Assembly (NCBI GenBank): GCA_033762315.1
Contig: JANRLS010000276.1
Span: 1-64,000, forward strand
DNA: 64,000 bases
From: CAYLLN01 sp033762315
Lineage (GTDB): Bacteria > Planctomycetota > Planctomycetia > Pirellulales > Pirellulaceae
Direction of reading: 5' to 3'
Shown here: piece by piece, positions 16,162 through 25,236 of the stretch
How positions within the stretch are numbered: position 1 is the first letter of the stretch
Layout of the letters: every line of letters begins with the position of its first letter
The notes under the pieces: generated by a model
Seen by the model: the letters and a program-made list of their open reading frames with translations, nothing else
The model's database searches: none
What the model was told of the DNA's origin: nothing
Program-made: the position numbers and the translations under genes

Positions 16162-18057
16162 TTGTCGATGCCCAGCCAATCCCAATTCTTCCGCCGCTCG
16201 CTCGCCTTCGAGGCTCTGGAGCCTCGCCTTCCCCTGGCGGCCTCGATTCCGCTCCCCTCGCTCTCGATTGCCGACGCCGCGCGATCCGAAGGAAACCGGG
16301 GGACCCGGGACGCAAAATTCGTCGTCACCTTGTCGAGTCCCGCCCCGCGGAGCGTCACCGTCCGCTATGCCACGGCCCCCGGCACCGCCCAGAGTCGCGG
16401 CGACTTTCAACCCCGGTCGGGCTCGCTCACCTTTCGCCCCGGCGAGCAAACCAAGGCGATTCTGGTTCCCGTGTTGGGCGATCGCTCCATCGAGCCGGAC
16501 GAGACCTTCACCATCCGCCTTTTGCGCCCCGCGGGGGCCACCTTGGTCAAGGACAAAGGCACCGGCATCATCCGCAACGACGATTTTCCTCCCCCCAGGG
16601 CGGAAGTGGCCCCCATTTTCGCCGACGAAGCAAGCGGCCAGGCGATTTTCACCATCGCGGTCGCCCACTCCGGCCCGGCACCAGTCACGATCAACTTTGC
16701 GACCGTGCCGGGCACCGCCAGCCAGGCCGATTTCGCCGGCGCGACCGGCACGCTGACGTTCGGCCCCGACGAATTCGCGAAGCGCGTGACCGTCCCTCTG
16801 GTTCGCGATGGCCAGATCGAGCTTGACGAGCAGTTTTCGCTGGTCGTCCGCCTGGGGAGCGCGACCGGATCGCTGCTGGCGACCGGAACCGCGACGATTC
16901 GCGACGCCGACGAAGTCCCGCCCCCCGCTACTCCCCGCGTCGTCGGCTATTTCACCTCGTGGGGAACTTACGATCGCGATTATCAAGTCGCCGACATTCC
17001 GGCAGAGCGATTGACGAACGTCGCGTATGCCTTCGCGGGCATTTCGGCCGCGGGCACGGTCGAGCTCGTCGATCGCTGGGCCGATGTCGAGCGAGACTTT
17101 CCAAACGAACCGGCCGGCGCGGCATTTCATGGCAATTTTCAGCAGCTAGCGCTCTTGAAGCGGTCCCACCCGGAACTCGGCACGCTCCTTTCGATCGGTG
17201 GTTGGGATGGTTCGGCCCGGTTCTCCGATGTCGCGGCCAGCGGCGCGGCCCGGCAAAAGTTTGTCGCCTCGGTGGTCGAACTGCTCGAACGCTACGGCTT
17301 CGACGGGGTCGATCTCGACTGGGAGTTTCCAGTTTCCGGCGGCCTGCCGACGAATGCCTACCGCCCTGCCGACCGCCACAACCTGACGCTCCTGGCCCAG
17401 GAATTTCGCCGCCAATTCGACGCCCACCCGCGGGCCGGCGGCCAGGCGTGGCTGTTGACCGCCGCGATCGGGGCACAAACCGAGCACCTCGTCCATTACG
17501 AGCTGCGCGATCTCGCCCGATTCGCCGATTGGCTGCACCTGATGACTTACGACTTCGCCGGCCCGTGGAGCGACACGACGGGGCACAACAGCCCGCTCTT
17601 CGCCGCGCCGGGCGAGAGCGCGGCGGCCGCGGTCGAGGCTCTGCTCACGGCGGGAGTGCCGGCGGGCAAAATCGTGCTCGGCGGTGCCTTCTATGGCTCC
17701 GGCTGGACCGGCGTGGCGAGCGACCACGATGGCCTCCACCAGCCGGTTGGTGGGCCGGTCGGCGAGCAATCGGCAACGCCGGGCCTGCTCTCCTTTCGCG
17801 AAATCTCCCGCGACTGGCTGCCGCGGATGACGCGGTATTGGGACGAAACGGCCCAGGTCCCTTGGCTGTACGACGCCGCGTTGCAAACCTTCATCAGCTA
17901 CGATGATCCGCAGTCGCTGGGCACCAAGGCCCGCTGGGCCCGCGAACACGCCCTGGGGGGAATGTTCCTCTGGGAACTAAGCGGCGATGATGACGAGCAT
18001 TCGCTACTGTCAGCGATTGCCGCCGAGCTGCTGCCGGAGGTGGTCGCGGGGCCCTGA
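16162..18057 (+). CDS. Secreted Calx-beta / GH18 chitinase-like protein with LEPR-XLL-type N-terminus
   Basis: The 631-residue protein starts with RRSLAFEALEPRLPLAA, a planctomycete LEPR-XLL-type signal in which one of the two usual leucines is proline. Two Calx-beta domains follow (about residues 35-140 and 145-245; GDRSIEPDETFTIRLL and DGQIELDEQFSLVVRLG carry the acidic calcium-binding turns). Residues 255-628 form a glycoside hydrolase family 18 barrel with LLSIGGWDGS and the active-site motif FDGVDLDWEFP, so D381, D384, D386 and acid E388 are intact. HLMTYDF and the C-terminal GGMFLWELSGDD also fit. Expected to cleave chitin or other GlcNAc polymers at the cell surface. Confidence 0.9.
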   Translation: MSMPSQSQFFRRSLAFEALEPRLPLAASIPLPSLSIADAARSEGNRGTRDAKFVVTLSSPAPRSVTVRYATAPGTAQSRGDFQPRSGSLTFRPGEQTKAILVPVLGDRSIEPDETFTIRLLRPAGATLVKDKGTGIIRNDDFPPPRAEVAPIFADEASGQAIFTIAVAHSGPAPVTINFATVPGTASQADFAGATGTLTFGPDEFAKRVTVPLVRDGQIELDEQFSLVVRLGSATGSLLATGTATIRDADEVPPPATPRVVGYFTSWGTYDRDYQVADIPAERLTNVAYAFAGISAAGTVELVDRWADVERDFPNEPAGAAFHGNFQQLALLKRSHPELGTLLSIGGWDGSARFSDVAASGAARQKFVASVVELLERYGFDGVDLDWEFPVSGGLPTNAYRPADRHNLTLLAQEFRRQFDAHPRAGGQAWLLTAAIGAQTEHLVHYELRDLARFADWLHLMTYDFAGPWSDTTGHNSPLFAAPGESAAAAVEALLTAGVPAGKIVLGGAFYGSGWTGVASDHDGLHQPVGGPVGEQSATPGLLSFREISRDWLPRMTRYWDETAQVPWLYDAALQTFISYDDPQSLGTKARWAREHALGGMFLWELSGDDDEHSLLSAIAAELLPEVVAGP

Positions 18058-18075
18058 TAATGGAGACGAAGTCGC

Positions 18076-19098
18076 ATGAAGTGGAATCTCGCCATCGCCG
18101 GCGGCTGGCTAGCCGCCTCCTTCTTTCTCTCTCCCGCGCCGGCCGCCGATCAGCCGGTGCTGATCGCGCCTAATCCGGGATCGGGGCATGTGCATCCTTC
18201 GATTTGCCTCGCGCGCGATGGCAAGCTGGTTGTCGTCTATAAGGGGCGCAATGTCCTGATGCGGACCCGCTCGGCCGACGGCGGCCAAACCTGGGACCAG
18301 CCGGAGCCAATCGCCACCTCGGCTCGCCGCCCCGACGCGATCCGCGAGGTGAAAACGTTCGAGGTCTATCCCGGCACTGCCGACACCCTTCCCGACGGCC
18401 GCATCCTCGTCACTTGGAATTATATCGCCGACGACCGCAAAACCGACGGCTACTACGAGCGCGCCCTGCTCTATTCGCTGAGCACCGACCACGGCGAAAC
18501 CTGGAGCGAACAGGCCCTGATTGGCCCCGTGGAGGGAAAGCACCTCGGAGCGGTGCGGCACAACGTCCTGCCTTGGAATGGCGGCCGCTGGCTCTTGCCG
18601 CTGCGCGGTCTGCCGCCCCGCCTTTATGACCCGAAAACGGGCGAAACGGCCCTCTTTCCGCTCGCCGATAGCACCGGCAAGCAGCACGCCTTCCAGCAGA
18701 TTGTGCGCACGGAAAAAGGAACCCTGCTGGCGATGGGGCCGGTGATGCTCCGCTCGACCGACGAGGGAAAAACCTGGACCGAGGCTACGGGCTTTCGCAA
18801 GGTTCCCGACATCGATACCGCTGAAGGTCGCTATCTGACGGCACTCTCCGGCGGCGGCCTGCTCGTGACTTTCGGCGTCGGCACCGCCAACAAGGGGCTT
18901 TCCTACAACTATTCAGCCGACGACGGCATCACCTGGAACAACGACAAAACGGTCGTCCTTTTGCCCGATTGGAACGTCACCGCCCGCTACTATTCGGCCC
19001 GCACCATCGAGCTCGACCAAGCGACCGTCGGCACCGTCTTCATCAACGGACAAGGAATCCACTTCCTCAAAGTGAGCTTGGACCGACTTGCGAATTGA
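18076..19098 (+). CDS. Exported sialidase-like (BNR/Asp-box) beta-propeller
   Basis: The 340-residue product has a signal peptide (LAASFFLSPAPAAD) and four Asp-box repeats: SADGGQTW, STDHGETW, STDEGKTW and SADDGITW, which mark a six-bladed sialidase-type propeller. Sialidases carry an arginine triad and a Glu/Tyr pair; candidates exist but cannot be assigned by eye, so activity on sialic acid is not shown and other exo-glycosidase or binding roles are possible. It follows the chitinase-like gene by 18 bases, so the two are probably co-transcribed for extracellular glycan use. Confidence 0.82.
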   Translation: MKWNLAIAGGWLAASFFLSPAPAADQPVLIAPNPGSGHVHPSICLARDGKLVVVYKGRNVLMRTRSADGGQTWDQPEPIATSARRPDAIREVKTFEVYPGTADTLPDGRILVTWNYIADDRKTDGYYERALLYSLSTDHGETWSEQALIGPVEGKHLGAVRHNVLPWNGGRWLLPLRGLPPRLYDPKTGETALFPLADSTGKQHAFQQIVRTEKGTLLAMGPVMLRSTDEGKTWTEATGFRKVPDIDTAEGRYLTALSGGGLLVTFGVGTANKGLSYNYSADDGITWNNDKTVVLLPDWNVTARYYSARTIELDQATVGTVFINGQGIHFLKVSLDRLAN

Positions 19099-19105
19099 CG
19101 CGGCG

Positions 19106-21259
19106 TCACTTGCCCGGCTTGGGGGTGACGACAATCGTGATCGGCCGACTGGGGAGCGTCACCAGCGTGTTGGCCTTGTCTTTGCCGGCCTCTTTCGCAA
19201 ACAGCACCTGCGCCTGGCCGAGGACATGCACCGTATATTCGCCCGGTGCGGCGTTCGCCTGGGCCTCGAAGGTCACGGTCGCCTCTTCCACGCCAGGCGG
19301 ATAGGCCGGCAGGTTGGCTTTGATCGCATTCGGCAGCGCCAGCGGCAGCAAGCTTAGTTGCCCGGTGAACTCGGGCCAAAGGCGGCGCAGTTGCAGCTTC
19401 ACCTCGGCCTTTTGCCCCGCCTCGATGGGGAGCGTCTCGCTGGTGAAGCGCAAGGCGAACGGCGCACGCTCGCGGACCGAAATCCAGTGCTGCCGCATCG
19501 GCCGGCTGCTGGCGGGATTGTCGCTCCAAACGCGGGAATAGGGGCGAACTTCGCGGACGATTTTCCGCCCGTCGCGCTCACCCGTGGCGATCAGCTTGAT
19601 CGCTCCGTCAAATGGTGGCGCGTCGTCGTCGGCCCATAGGACAAAGGCCCCTTGGTTGCTGTTTTGCGTCGTCGTCGGCTGGGCGTGGACTCCGGGGGGG
19701 AGATTTTCGGCGGTGATCGTCAGCGGAGCCTTGTAGCCGTTCGATTGATGGATAACCAGGTCGAAATGCGCCGCCGAGCCGGCGCGGAGCGTCAGCCCGC
19801 CGGGGCCGGGATTTTGCGAGTGAATCGCCGCGACGAAAAAATCAGGCTCGGGCTTTTTGAGCGATAGCACATACTGATACCGCGGTCCGCCGCGGCGATA
19901 TCGATCCTGCACCAAGAGGTGATACTTCTGCTTGGCGTTCAGGTTGATCATGCCAGACGGATCGCGCAGGTGGCCGTCAAAAGCGTTCATTCGGTGGCCA
20001 AAATCGTCGAGTTCCTGAAAGCGATTCCCTTTCTCATCCACAAAGACGACGTACGGATCGGCCTGGCCGGCGATCCGCTCGCAATAGACGTCGAGCGCGT
20101 ACTGGCCGTTTTCCGGCACGGTGAACTCGTACCAATCCGCATCGCGCGGTTGGTCGAACCGACCACTGACCATCGCCGGAAATTCCAGCGGCTGCGGCGT
20201 TTCGATGGTGTCGTTGGGCTCGCTCTCGGTCGTTACCGGGGAACCCGCGAGCAGCATTGTCATCGCATTCAGGGGCTGGCCGCCGACATCGGGCCGGAAC
20301 TGAAAGCCGGTGAGCGTGCAGGTGGCGGCGGTCGGAGCGCCGGAATGGCCGGTGGGATGTTCCAGGAAACGGTACGCGCCAAGAGCGGCATCGGCGGGAG
20401 GCGATAGTGACAGCTTTGCCTCTTGGATAGGCAAATCGAACGGCCAACCGGAGGCAAGTTTGCCTCCGGCTAAGGGTGAGTTACCCAAGTTGCGGCCAAA
20501 AATGGCGATTTCGGCGGATTGGCCAACTTGAATCGCGCGGGGAAAGGCGCTCTCGACGTGCGGGCGGTTGCTGACCACCAGCCGATACGGCAGCCCGCCG
20601 CGATACGACAGATCGTGAATCACGACCAAATAGTCGCCGTCGGCCGGAGCCAGAAAATCGATGAACGGATCGCGGCCATAGTAGTCGGCACTGCTGGCAA
20701 GCTGCTTGCCATCGGCGGCCAGCAGCAGCATTACCGCGTCGAGTTGCACATCGAGCCGGGCCGACTGGCAATCGAGCGTGACCCGGTCCCCCTTCTTCAA
20801 GGAGACGCGAAAGACATCCTGGTCGTTGCCGTCGCTTTGGCCGTTGATCGCCGAGTTGACATTGATCGGCTGGGCGGTGCCGATGTCATTGTTGGTCTCC
20901 TTCTCCTCGATATCCGCCAGGCCGTGCGACACGGCAAACAGCCGCGGATTGCTCAGCCCCCATTTGCCGGCGACGCGGGCATCGTAGGTCCCTGCCGGCA
21001 CATCGGCGGCAATCTTCACCGCAAACCGTTTGTCCTTCTCTTTCCCCTCGACTGGCCTGGCCGTGATGCCCGGATGGTCGAACACCAGCCGCGGCTCGTC
21101 GATATCGCTGCCGCTCAGCTGGACCTCGATCGTCGTTCCCGCCGCGCCGCCGAGCGGATTGATGCGGTCGAAGCGGGGGGAGGGAAGCTCGGCGTGAGCG
21201 ATGGTTGCAAGGGCGAGCAGAAATGCGAACGTGGCGATCGGTCTGTTTATTTTCTGCAT
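19106..21259 (-). CDS. Exported protein with pre-peptidase C-terminal-type domains
   Basis: The 717-residue protein has a signal peptide (PIATFAFLLALATIAHAE). It repeats the bacterial pre-peptidase (PPC) hallmark: EKETNNDIGTAQPI with GQSDGNDQDVFRVSLKKGD, and later ESEPNDTIETPQPLEF with FDQPRDADWYEFTVPENG. An IPT/TIG-like N-terminal domain (INPLGGAAGTTIEVQLSGSD) precedes them and Ig-like segments follow. No peptidase domain is attached. It is the last gene of the minus-strand DUF1549/1553-DUF1501 set and is probably a surface adhesin or structural partner. Residues near 265-275 (LAGGKLASG) are encoded by a perfect palindrome (20448-20469), a probable repeat insertion. Confidence 0.85.
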   Translation of the reverse strand: MQKINRPIATFAFLLALATIAHAELPSPRFDRINPLGGAAGTTIEVQLSGSDIDEPRLVFDHPGITARPVEGKEKDKRFAVKIAADVPAGTYDARVAGKWGLSNPRLFAVSHGLADIEEKETNNDIGTAQPINVNSAINGQSDGNDQDVFRVSLKKGDRVTLDCQSARLDVQLDAVMLLLAADGKQLASSADYYGRDPFIDFLAPADGDYLVVIHDLSYRGGLPYRLVVSNRPHVESAFPRAIQVGQSAEIAIFGRNLGNSPLAGGKLASGWPFDLPIQEAKLSLSPPADAALGAYRFLEHPTGHSGAPTAATCTLTGFQFRPDVGGQPLNAMTMLLAGSPVTTESEPNDTIETPQPLEFPAMVSGRFDQPRDADWYEFTVPENGQYALDVYCERIAGQADPYVVFVDEKGNRFQELDDFGHRMNAFDGHLRDPSGMINLNAKQKYHLLVQDRYRRGGPRYQYVLSLKKPEPDFFVAAIHSQNPGPGGLTLRAGSAAHFDLVIHQSNGYKAPLTITAENLPPGVHAQPTTTQNSNQGAFVLWADDDAPPFDGAIKLIATGERDGRKIVREVRPYSRVWSDNPASSRPMRQHWISVRERAPFALRFTSETLPIEAGQKAEVKLQLRRLWPEFTGQLSLLPLALPNAIKANLPAYPPGVEEATVTFEAQANAAPGEYTVHVLGQAQVLFAKEAGKDKANTLVTLPSRPITIVVTPKPGK
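20448..20469. repeat. Perfect 10-bp-arm palindrome inside the PPC-domain gene
   Basis: CCGGAGGCAA-GT-TTGCCTCCGG is a perfect inverted repeat with a 2-base loop, followed by CTAA. It is read in frame as part of LAGGKLASG on the minus strand, between two ordinary strands of the protein. Its architecture and flank match the palindromes at 14571-14679. Confidence 0.7.
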
Positions 21260-21278
21260 TCGGTTGTCATCCGCCCCT

Positions 21279-21293
21279 GCCAGCTTGCCTGGC
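21279..21293. repeat. Short palindrome upstream of the PPC-domain gene
   Basis: GCCAG-CTTGC-CTGGC lies 20 bases before the PPC start codon, in the spacer after the DUF1501 gene. Arms are only 5 bp, so it may be chance. Confidence 0.25.
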
Positions 21294-21414
21294 GGGATCG
21301 ATAGGTTGTTAGGCTAAAGCACACCGCGAATTTGTGCCTGTTGATTTCTCGCCCCCCTAGGCGGCGAGCAATCTACGACGGATATTCTTGAACTCTAGCT
21401 GGCAACCTGATTCA

Positions 21415-21435
21415 CCTGCCGGGCGAGCCGGCAGG
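21415..21435 (-). terminator. Hairpin just after the DUF1501 stop codon
   Basis: CCTGCCGG-GCGAG-CCGGCAGG is a perfect 8-bp stem 12 bases beyond the DUF1501 stop. There is no T-tract on the minus strand, so it could be an attenuating hairpin, an mRNA-end stabiliser or a dispersed repeat instead of a true intrinsic terminator. Confidence 0.35.
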
Positions 21436-21447
21436 GGTTTCGCCGAG

Positions 21448-22776
21448 CTACACCAGCTCCGGAATCGGCTTGCCTTCGCTCAATATCTGCATCGGGCGGC
21501 GGGCCTGGTCGTAGAAGGCTTGCTTGTAGTCTATGCCGAGTGCGTGGTACATCGTCGCCAGCACGCAGCCGGGCGTGTAAGGCAGCGTGGCGGGGGCTTC
21601 GGCCCGGGCGTCGGTAGTGCCGATGGCCTGACCCATTTTGAGGCCGCCGCCGGAGAAGACGACGCTCATCGCGCCGGGCCAATGGTCGCGCCCCGCGCCG
21701 GGGTTGATCCGCGGCGTGCGGCCGAATTCCCCGTAGCTGATGACGAGCACGTCCTGGTCGAGGCCCCGGTCGTGAATGTCCCGCACCAGGGCGGCCAGGG
21801 CCCGGTCGTATTTCGGCAGCAGGTTGTTTTTGAGCTGGTTGAAGTTGTCGCCGTGCGTGTCCCAGCCGCCGCCGGTTTGGACGGTGACGAAGGTGACTCC
21901 CGCCTCGACGAGCCGCCGCGCCAGGAGGCACGATTGGCCCAGATCGTGCCGGCCGTATTCGTCGCGGAGCCGGGGGTCTTCCTCCTTGATATTGAAGGCT
22001 TTTTGAGCCCGCTCGCCGGTGACCATTTCCATTGCGTCGCGATAGAACTGGTCGATGCCGGCGATGTCTCCTTTCGTATCCAAATCGCGGCGGACGCCAT
22101 CGAGTTGGCTGAGCAGGTTGCGGCGGCGGTCGAGCCGGTCGGGCTGCACGCGGCCGGGGAGCTTCAGGTTCTTGACCTGAAAGCCGTCTTGGTTCGGGTC
22201 GGAATCGGGGGTGAACGGGTTGTACTCGGCGCCCAGATAGGCTGCCTTGTTGAAGGGCGTGCGGCCGGGGAGCGTGACATACGCCGGCAGGCCCGGCTCG
22301 TTCGCGCCGCGGACGCGGGCCACGACGCTGCCGGTGGAGGGGAAGATGTTGTCGCTGACTTCGATCGTCGGCTGCCAGCCGGTAAGCATCCACTGGCTTC
22401 CCATGCCGTGTCCGGCGTTGGTGTGGTAGGCCGAGCGGACGATCGACATCTTATCCATCACCTTGGCTTGCAGCGGCAAGTGCTCGCCGATGTCGATGCC
22501 GGCGACGTTGGTCTTGATCGGGCGGAACTCGCCCCGATACTCGGCCGGGGCATCTGGCTTGAGGTCGTACATGTCGATATGGCTCGGCCCCCCCGCCAGG
22601 TAGATCAGAATCACCGCCTTTTTTTTCGACGTGCGGTCCAGCGGCTTGGCCTGCGCCTCGTGCCGCAGCAAGTCGGCCAGCGTAAGGCCGCCCAGCGACA
22701 GCGCGCCGACTTTGAGGAACTCGCGCCGGCCGGCGTTGTCGCAGGTGCGGACGGGATTGCCGAGCAGGGTAAGCAT
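21448..22776 (-). CDS. DUF1501 family protein (sulfatase/alkaline-phosphatase-like fold)
   Basis: The 442-residue protein has CDNAGRREFLKVGALSLGGL near its start, a twin-arginine-like export signal, and then the family core: AVILIYLAGGPSHIDMYDLK, GSQWMLTGW, QTGGGWDTHGDNF and VLVISYGEFGRTPRINPGAGRDHWP. DUF1501 proteins share the metal-binding core of alkaline phosphatase/sulfatases and are nearly always paired with DUF1549/1553 proteins in planctomycetes; the substrate is unknown. The upstream DUF1549/1553 gene ends 30 bases before its start, so the genes form one transcript. Probably periplasmic or at the cell surface. Confidence 0.9.
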   Translation of the reverse strand: MLTLLGNPVRTCDNAGRREFLKVGALSLGGLTLADLLRHEAQAKPLDRTSKKKAVILIYLAGGPSHIDMYDLKPDAPAEYRGEFRPIKTNVAGIDIGEHLPLQAKVMDKMSIVRSAYHTNAGHGMGSQWMLTGWQPTIEVSDNIFPSTGSVVARVRGANEPGLPAYVTLPGRTPFNKAAYLGAEYNPFTPDSDPNQDGFQVKNLKLPGRVQPDRLDRRRNLLSQLDGVRRDLDTKGDIAGIDQFYRDAMEMVTGERAQKAFNIKEEDPRLRDEYGRHDLGQSCLLARRLVEAGVTFVTVQTGGGWDTHGDNFNQLKNNLLPKYDRALAALVRDIHDRGLDQDVLVISYGEFGRTPRINPGAGRDHWPGAMSVVFSGGGLKMGQAIGTTDARAEAPATLPYTPGCVLATMYHALGIDYKQAFYDQARRPMQILSEGKPIPELV

Positions 22777-22806
22777 GAGGAAACTCCCTTGGCTGACGGT
22801 GGCCAG

Positions 22807-25014
22807 CTACCGATTAAACATGAATTCCTTGGTATTCAATATCGCCCAGAGGACATCCTCCAGGCCTTGCTGCCGTTTGTCGGGGGGCAATTCGCCGACA
22901 AACCTGAGCGTCTTGGCGAGCTCGTCCGGGGTGGGGAACCGGCCGAGGGCACCGAGATAGAGCTCGTCGATGATTCCCTTGTCGGGAAACTTCTCCTTCA
23001 TAAAGCCAGCGATTTTGCCTTTGCCGTCGGCCAGCTTGTTCTCGACCTCGTCGCTATTGGCCAGCAGCAGCACTTGGGCGAGCGTGGCTCCGCTGCTGCG
23101 TTCGCATTCGCAACTGCTGACGCGGCGGGGACGGTCGAACGTGTCGAGGAAGTACGAGCCAAAGTTCTCGTGCGGCAAATCGATGGCCCGGCCGGCAGCG
23201 GTCATGTTGTTGTATTTCGTCCGGACGCCGGTCGCCTGATCGACCGCATCGGCAAAGACCTCGGCAATCAGCCGGCGGGCATAAAAACGGGCGAAGTTCT
23301 GCCGGTCGTGCCGGTTATGCTCGGTCGGTTCGCTGGCCAGCTGATACACCCGACTGCTGATCATCATCCGCAGCATGTGCTTCATGTCGAACTTCGAGGC
23401 AATGAAATCCTGGGCCAGGGCGTCGAGCAATTCGGGGTTCGACGGCGGATTCGATTCGCGCAGGTCATCGACTTCCTGCACGATGCCGCGACCGAAAAAA
23501 TGCCCCCAGAGGCGATTGACCAGCACCTTGGCGAAATACGGATTCTCGGGCTTCGCCATCCAATCGACCAGGGCGTGCCGCGGGTCTTCTTCGGGGGTGA
23601 ACTTGGCGTATTCGCCATCGATGTACTTGGGCTCCGGCGCTTTACCGGTCAGTGGGTTCTTCTCGCCCGTGCTGACCTGAGAAGCGGAAAAATACGGCGG
23701 CGGCTCGCCGAAGCTCTTGCGGCCGAGGCGCGTGAAAAAGCCCGCCAGGCCGTAGTAGTCCTCTTGGCTGAACCGCTCGTAAGGATGGTGATGGCAGCGG
23801 GCACATTGCAGCCGAAGGCCCAAAAAGAGCTGCGCCGTATCGGCGGTGACGGTGTGCAGTTGGTCGTCGCGGCTTTGCCAATACCAATTGATCGCGGGCG
23901 AATCCTGCCACTCGCCGGCGGCCGCGACGATGCCGCGCACGAACTCGTCGTACGGGCGATTGCGGGCCAGCATGTCCTTGATCCAGTTGTGGAACGCATA
24001 CGCCGCCCGGTCGGCCCCGGCCAGGTTGCTATTCCGCAGGATCGTCCCCCAGCGCGTGGCGAAATACGCCGGATAGTCGGGCGAATCGAGCAGCTTATCG
24101 ATCAGCTTCTGCCGCTTATCGGCGCTATTATCGGCGAGAAATGCCCGCGCTTCGTCGGCGGTCGGCAGGCGGCCGCAGAGGTCGATGGTGAGGCGGCGGA
24201 GAAACGTCGCGTCGTCGCAAACGGGCGACGGCAAAAGGCCGAGCTTCTTCCACTTCTCGGCCACCAGCTTGTCAATGTAGTTGTGCTCCTTCCAGCCGGG
24301 AATTTCGGTCAGCGGCTGGCCGTGCGGAACGATGGTGTAAGCCACCGCGACCTGCCCCAAGTAGCGGGCCATGATCGCCGCTTCGCCACGCTCGTCGCCC
24401 GCCCGAATTTGTCCCTCTTCATCCACGGCGGCGACCACGTCGAGGTTGCTCGCGTATTCCGCCTTCTCCGTCACGGTCCGCCGCTCGCCGCTGGAATACT
24501 CGGCCGTCACCGTCAGCCGAGCCGCTTCTCCCGGTTGCAGCGAAAGCTGCTTCGGCTCGACGTGCAGTTTGACGATCCGCGGCGCATCGGGATTCGACGC
24601 CGGCGCGCCTCCGGCAATCCAACGCAGCAAAGTCTGGTGGGCTTCGCTTCCCGGCTCGATCCGCTGGCCGCCGCCATGCGGCAGTTCGCCGGTCGCCTTG
24701 AGCAAGAGCAAGCTATGCTCCGGGGCCGCCAAATTCACCCGCCGGCCGCGCGCCCGGCGCACGATCTCTTCGTAGTCATACTTATCGTCGAAGCCAAACA
24801 GCGACAGTTTGAAGCCATTCTGACCGCTCGCCTTGCCGTGGCAGCCACCCGAATTGCAACCGTGGCGCGAAAGAATCGGCTCGATCTCGTTGCGAAAATC
24901 GACCTGTCGCACGGCCGGCGTTTCCCAGGCCCCAGCGGTAGGAACGTTGACGATCAGTCCGCCGAGCAGACCGGCGACGAACAGCAAAACGTAGGGGGCC
25001 GGTCGTCCCAGCAT
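22807..25014 (-). CDS. DUF1549/DUF1553 multi-domain c-type haem protein with Ig-like domain
   Basis: The 735-residue protein starts at ATG 25014 with a signal peptide (PYVLLFVAGLLGGLIVNVP). The open frame continues upstream, but that extension is antisense to isocitrate dehydrogenase and is rejected. Order of domains: planctomycete cytochrome-like segment with HGCNSGGCHGK (CX4CH, about residue 52), a BIG2-like Ig domain (about 155-235), DUF1549 (FLRRLTIDLCGRLPTADEA) and DUF1553 (VLVNRLWGHFFGRGIVQEVD). A second haem-like CARCHHHP lies near residue 400. These proteins are thought to be extracytoplasmic and to work with DUF1501 partners; the reaction is unknown. First gene of a three-gene minus-strand operon. 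Confidence 0.9.
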   Translation of the reverse strand: MLGRPAPYVLLFVAGLLGGLIVNVPTAGAWETPAVRQVDFRNEIEPILSRHGCNSGGCHGKASGQNGFKLSLFGFDDKYDYEEIVRRARGRRVNLAAPEHSLLLLKATGELPHGGGQRIEPGSEAHQTLLRWIAGGAPASNPDAPRIVKLHVEPKQLSLQPGEAARLTVTAEYSSGERRTVTEKAEYASNLDVVAAVDEEGQIRAGDERGEAAIMARYLGQVAVAYTIVPHGQPLTEIPGWKEHNYIDKLVAEKWKKLGLLPSPVCDDATFLRRLTIDLCGRLPTADEARAFLADNSADKRQKLIDKLLDSPDYPAYFATRWGTILRNSNLAGADRAAYAFHNWIKDMLARNRPYDEFVRGIVAAAGEWQDSPAINWYWQSRDDQLHTVTADTAQLFLGLRLQCARCHHHPYERFSQEDYYGLAGFFTRLGRKSFGEPPPYFSASQVSTGEKNPLTGKAPEPKYIDGEYAKFTPEEDPRHALVDWMAKPENPYFAKVLVNRLWGHFFGRGIVQEVDDLRESNPPSNPELLDALAQDFIASKFDMKHMLRMMISSRVYQLASEPTEHNRHDRQNFARFYARRLIAEVFADAVDQATGVRTKYNNMTAAGRAIDLPHENFGSYFLDTFDRPRRVSSCECERSSGATLAQVLLLANSDEVENKLADGKGKIAGFMKEKFPDKGIIDELYLGALGRFPTPDELAKTLRFVGELPPDKRQQGLEDVLWAILNTKEFMFNR

Positions 25015-25236
25015 GGTGGGCCTGATCGCAATCGGCGGGTGGGAAAAAACGAGGCGGGTTGGCCAAGGGCCGGCAGGCGACCCTCGACACCCTCTTGATG
25101 CTACCAAAGGGGGCCAAATGTGGCAACTTCGCGGACGCCTGCCTCGTGCCGGCCACTGGTCGAAATCGCCCCCCTGTGTTACTTTCGGCGGGAGTTCTCG
25201 CCCCCCACCCTTATCGAGCCCTAGGAGCTGCTTTCC

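Noticed and set aside
21388..25098. A 1236-codon plus-strand open frame across the DUF1501 and DUF1549/1553 genes
   Set aside because: It is antisense to two well-recognised gene families over its whole length; stops are rare on the opposite strand of GC-rich genes. Its translation shows no family motif.
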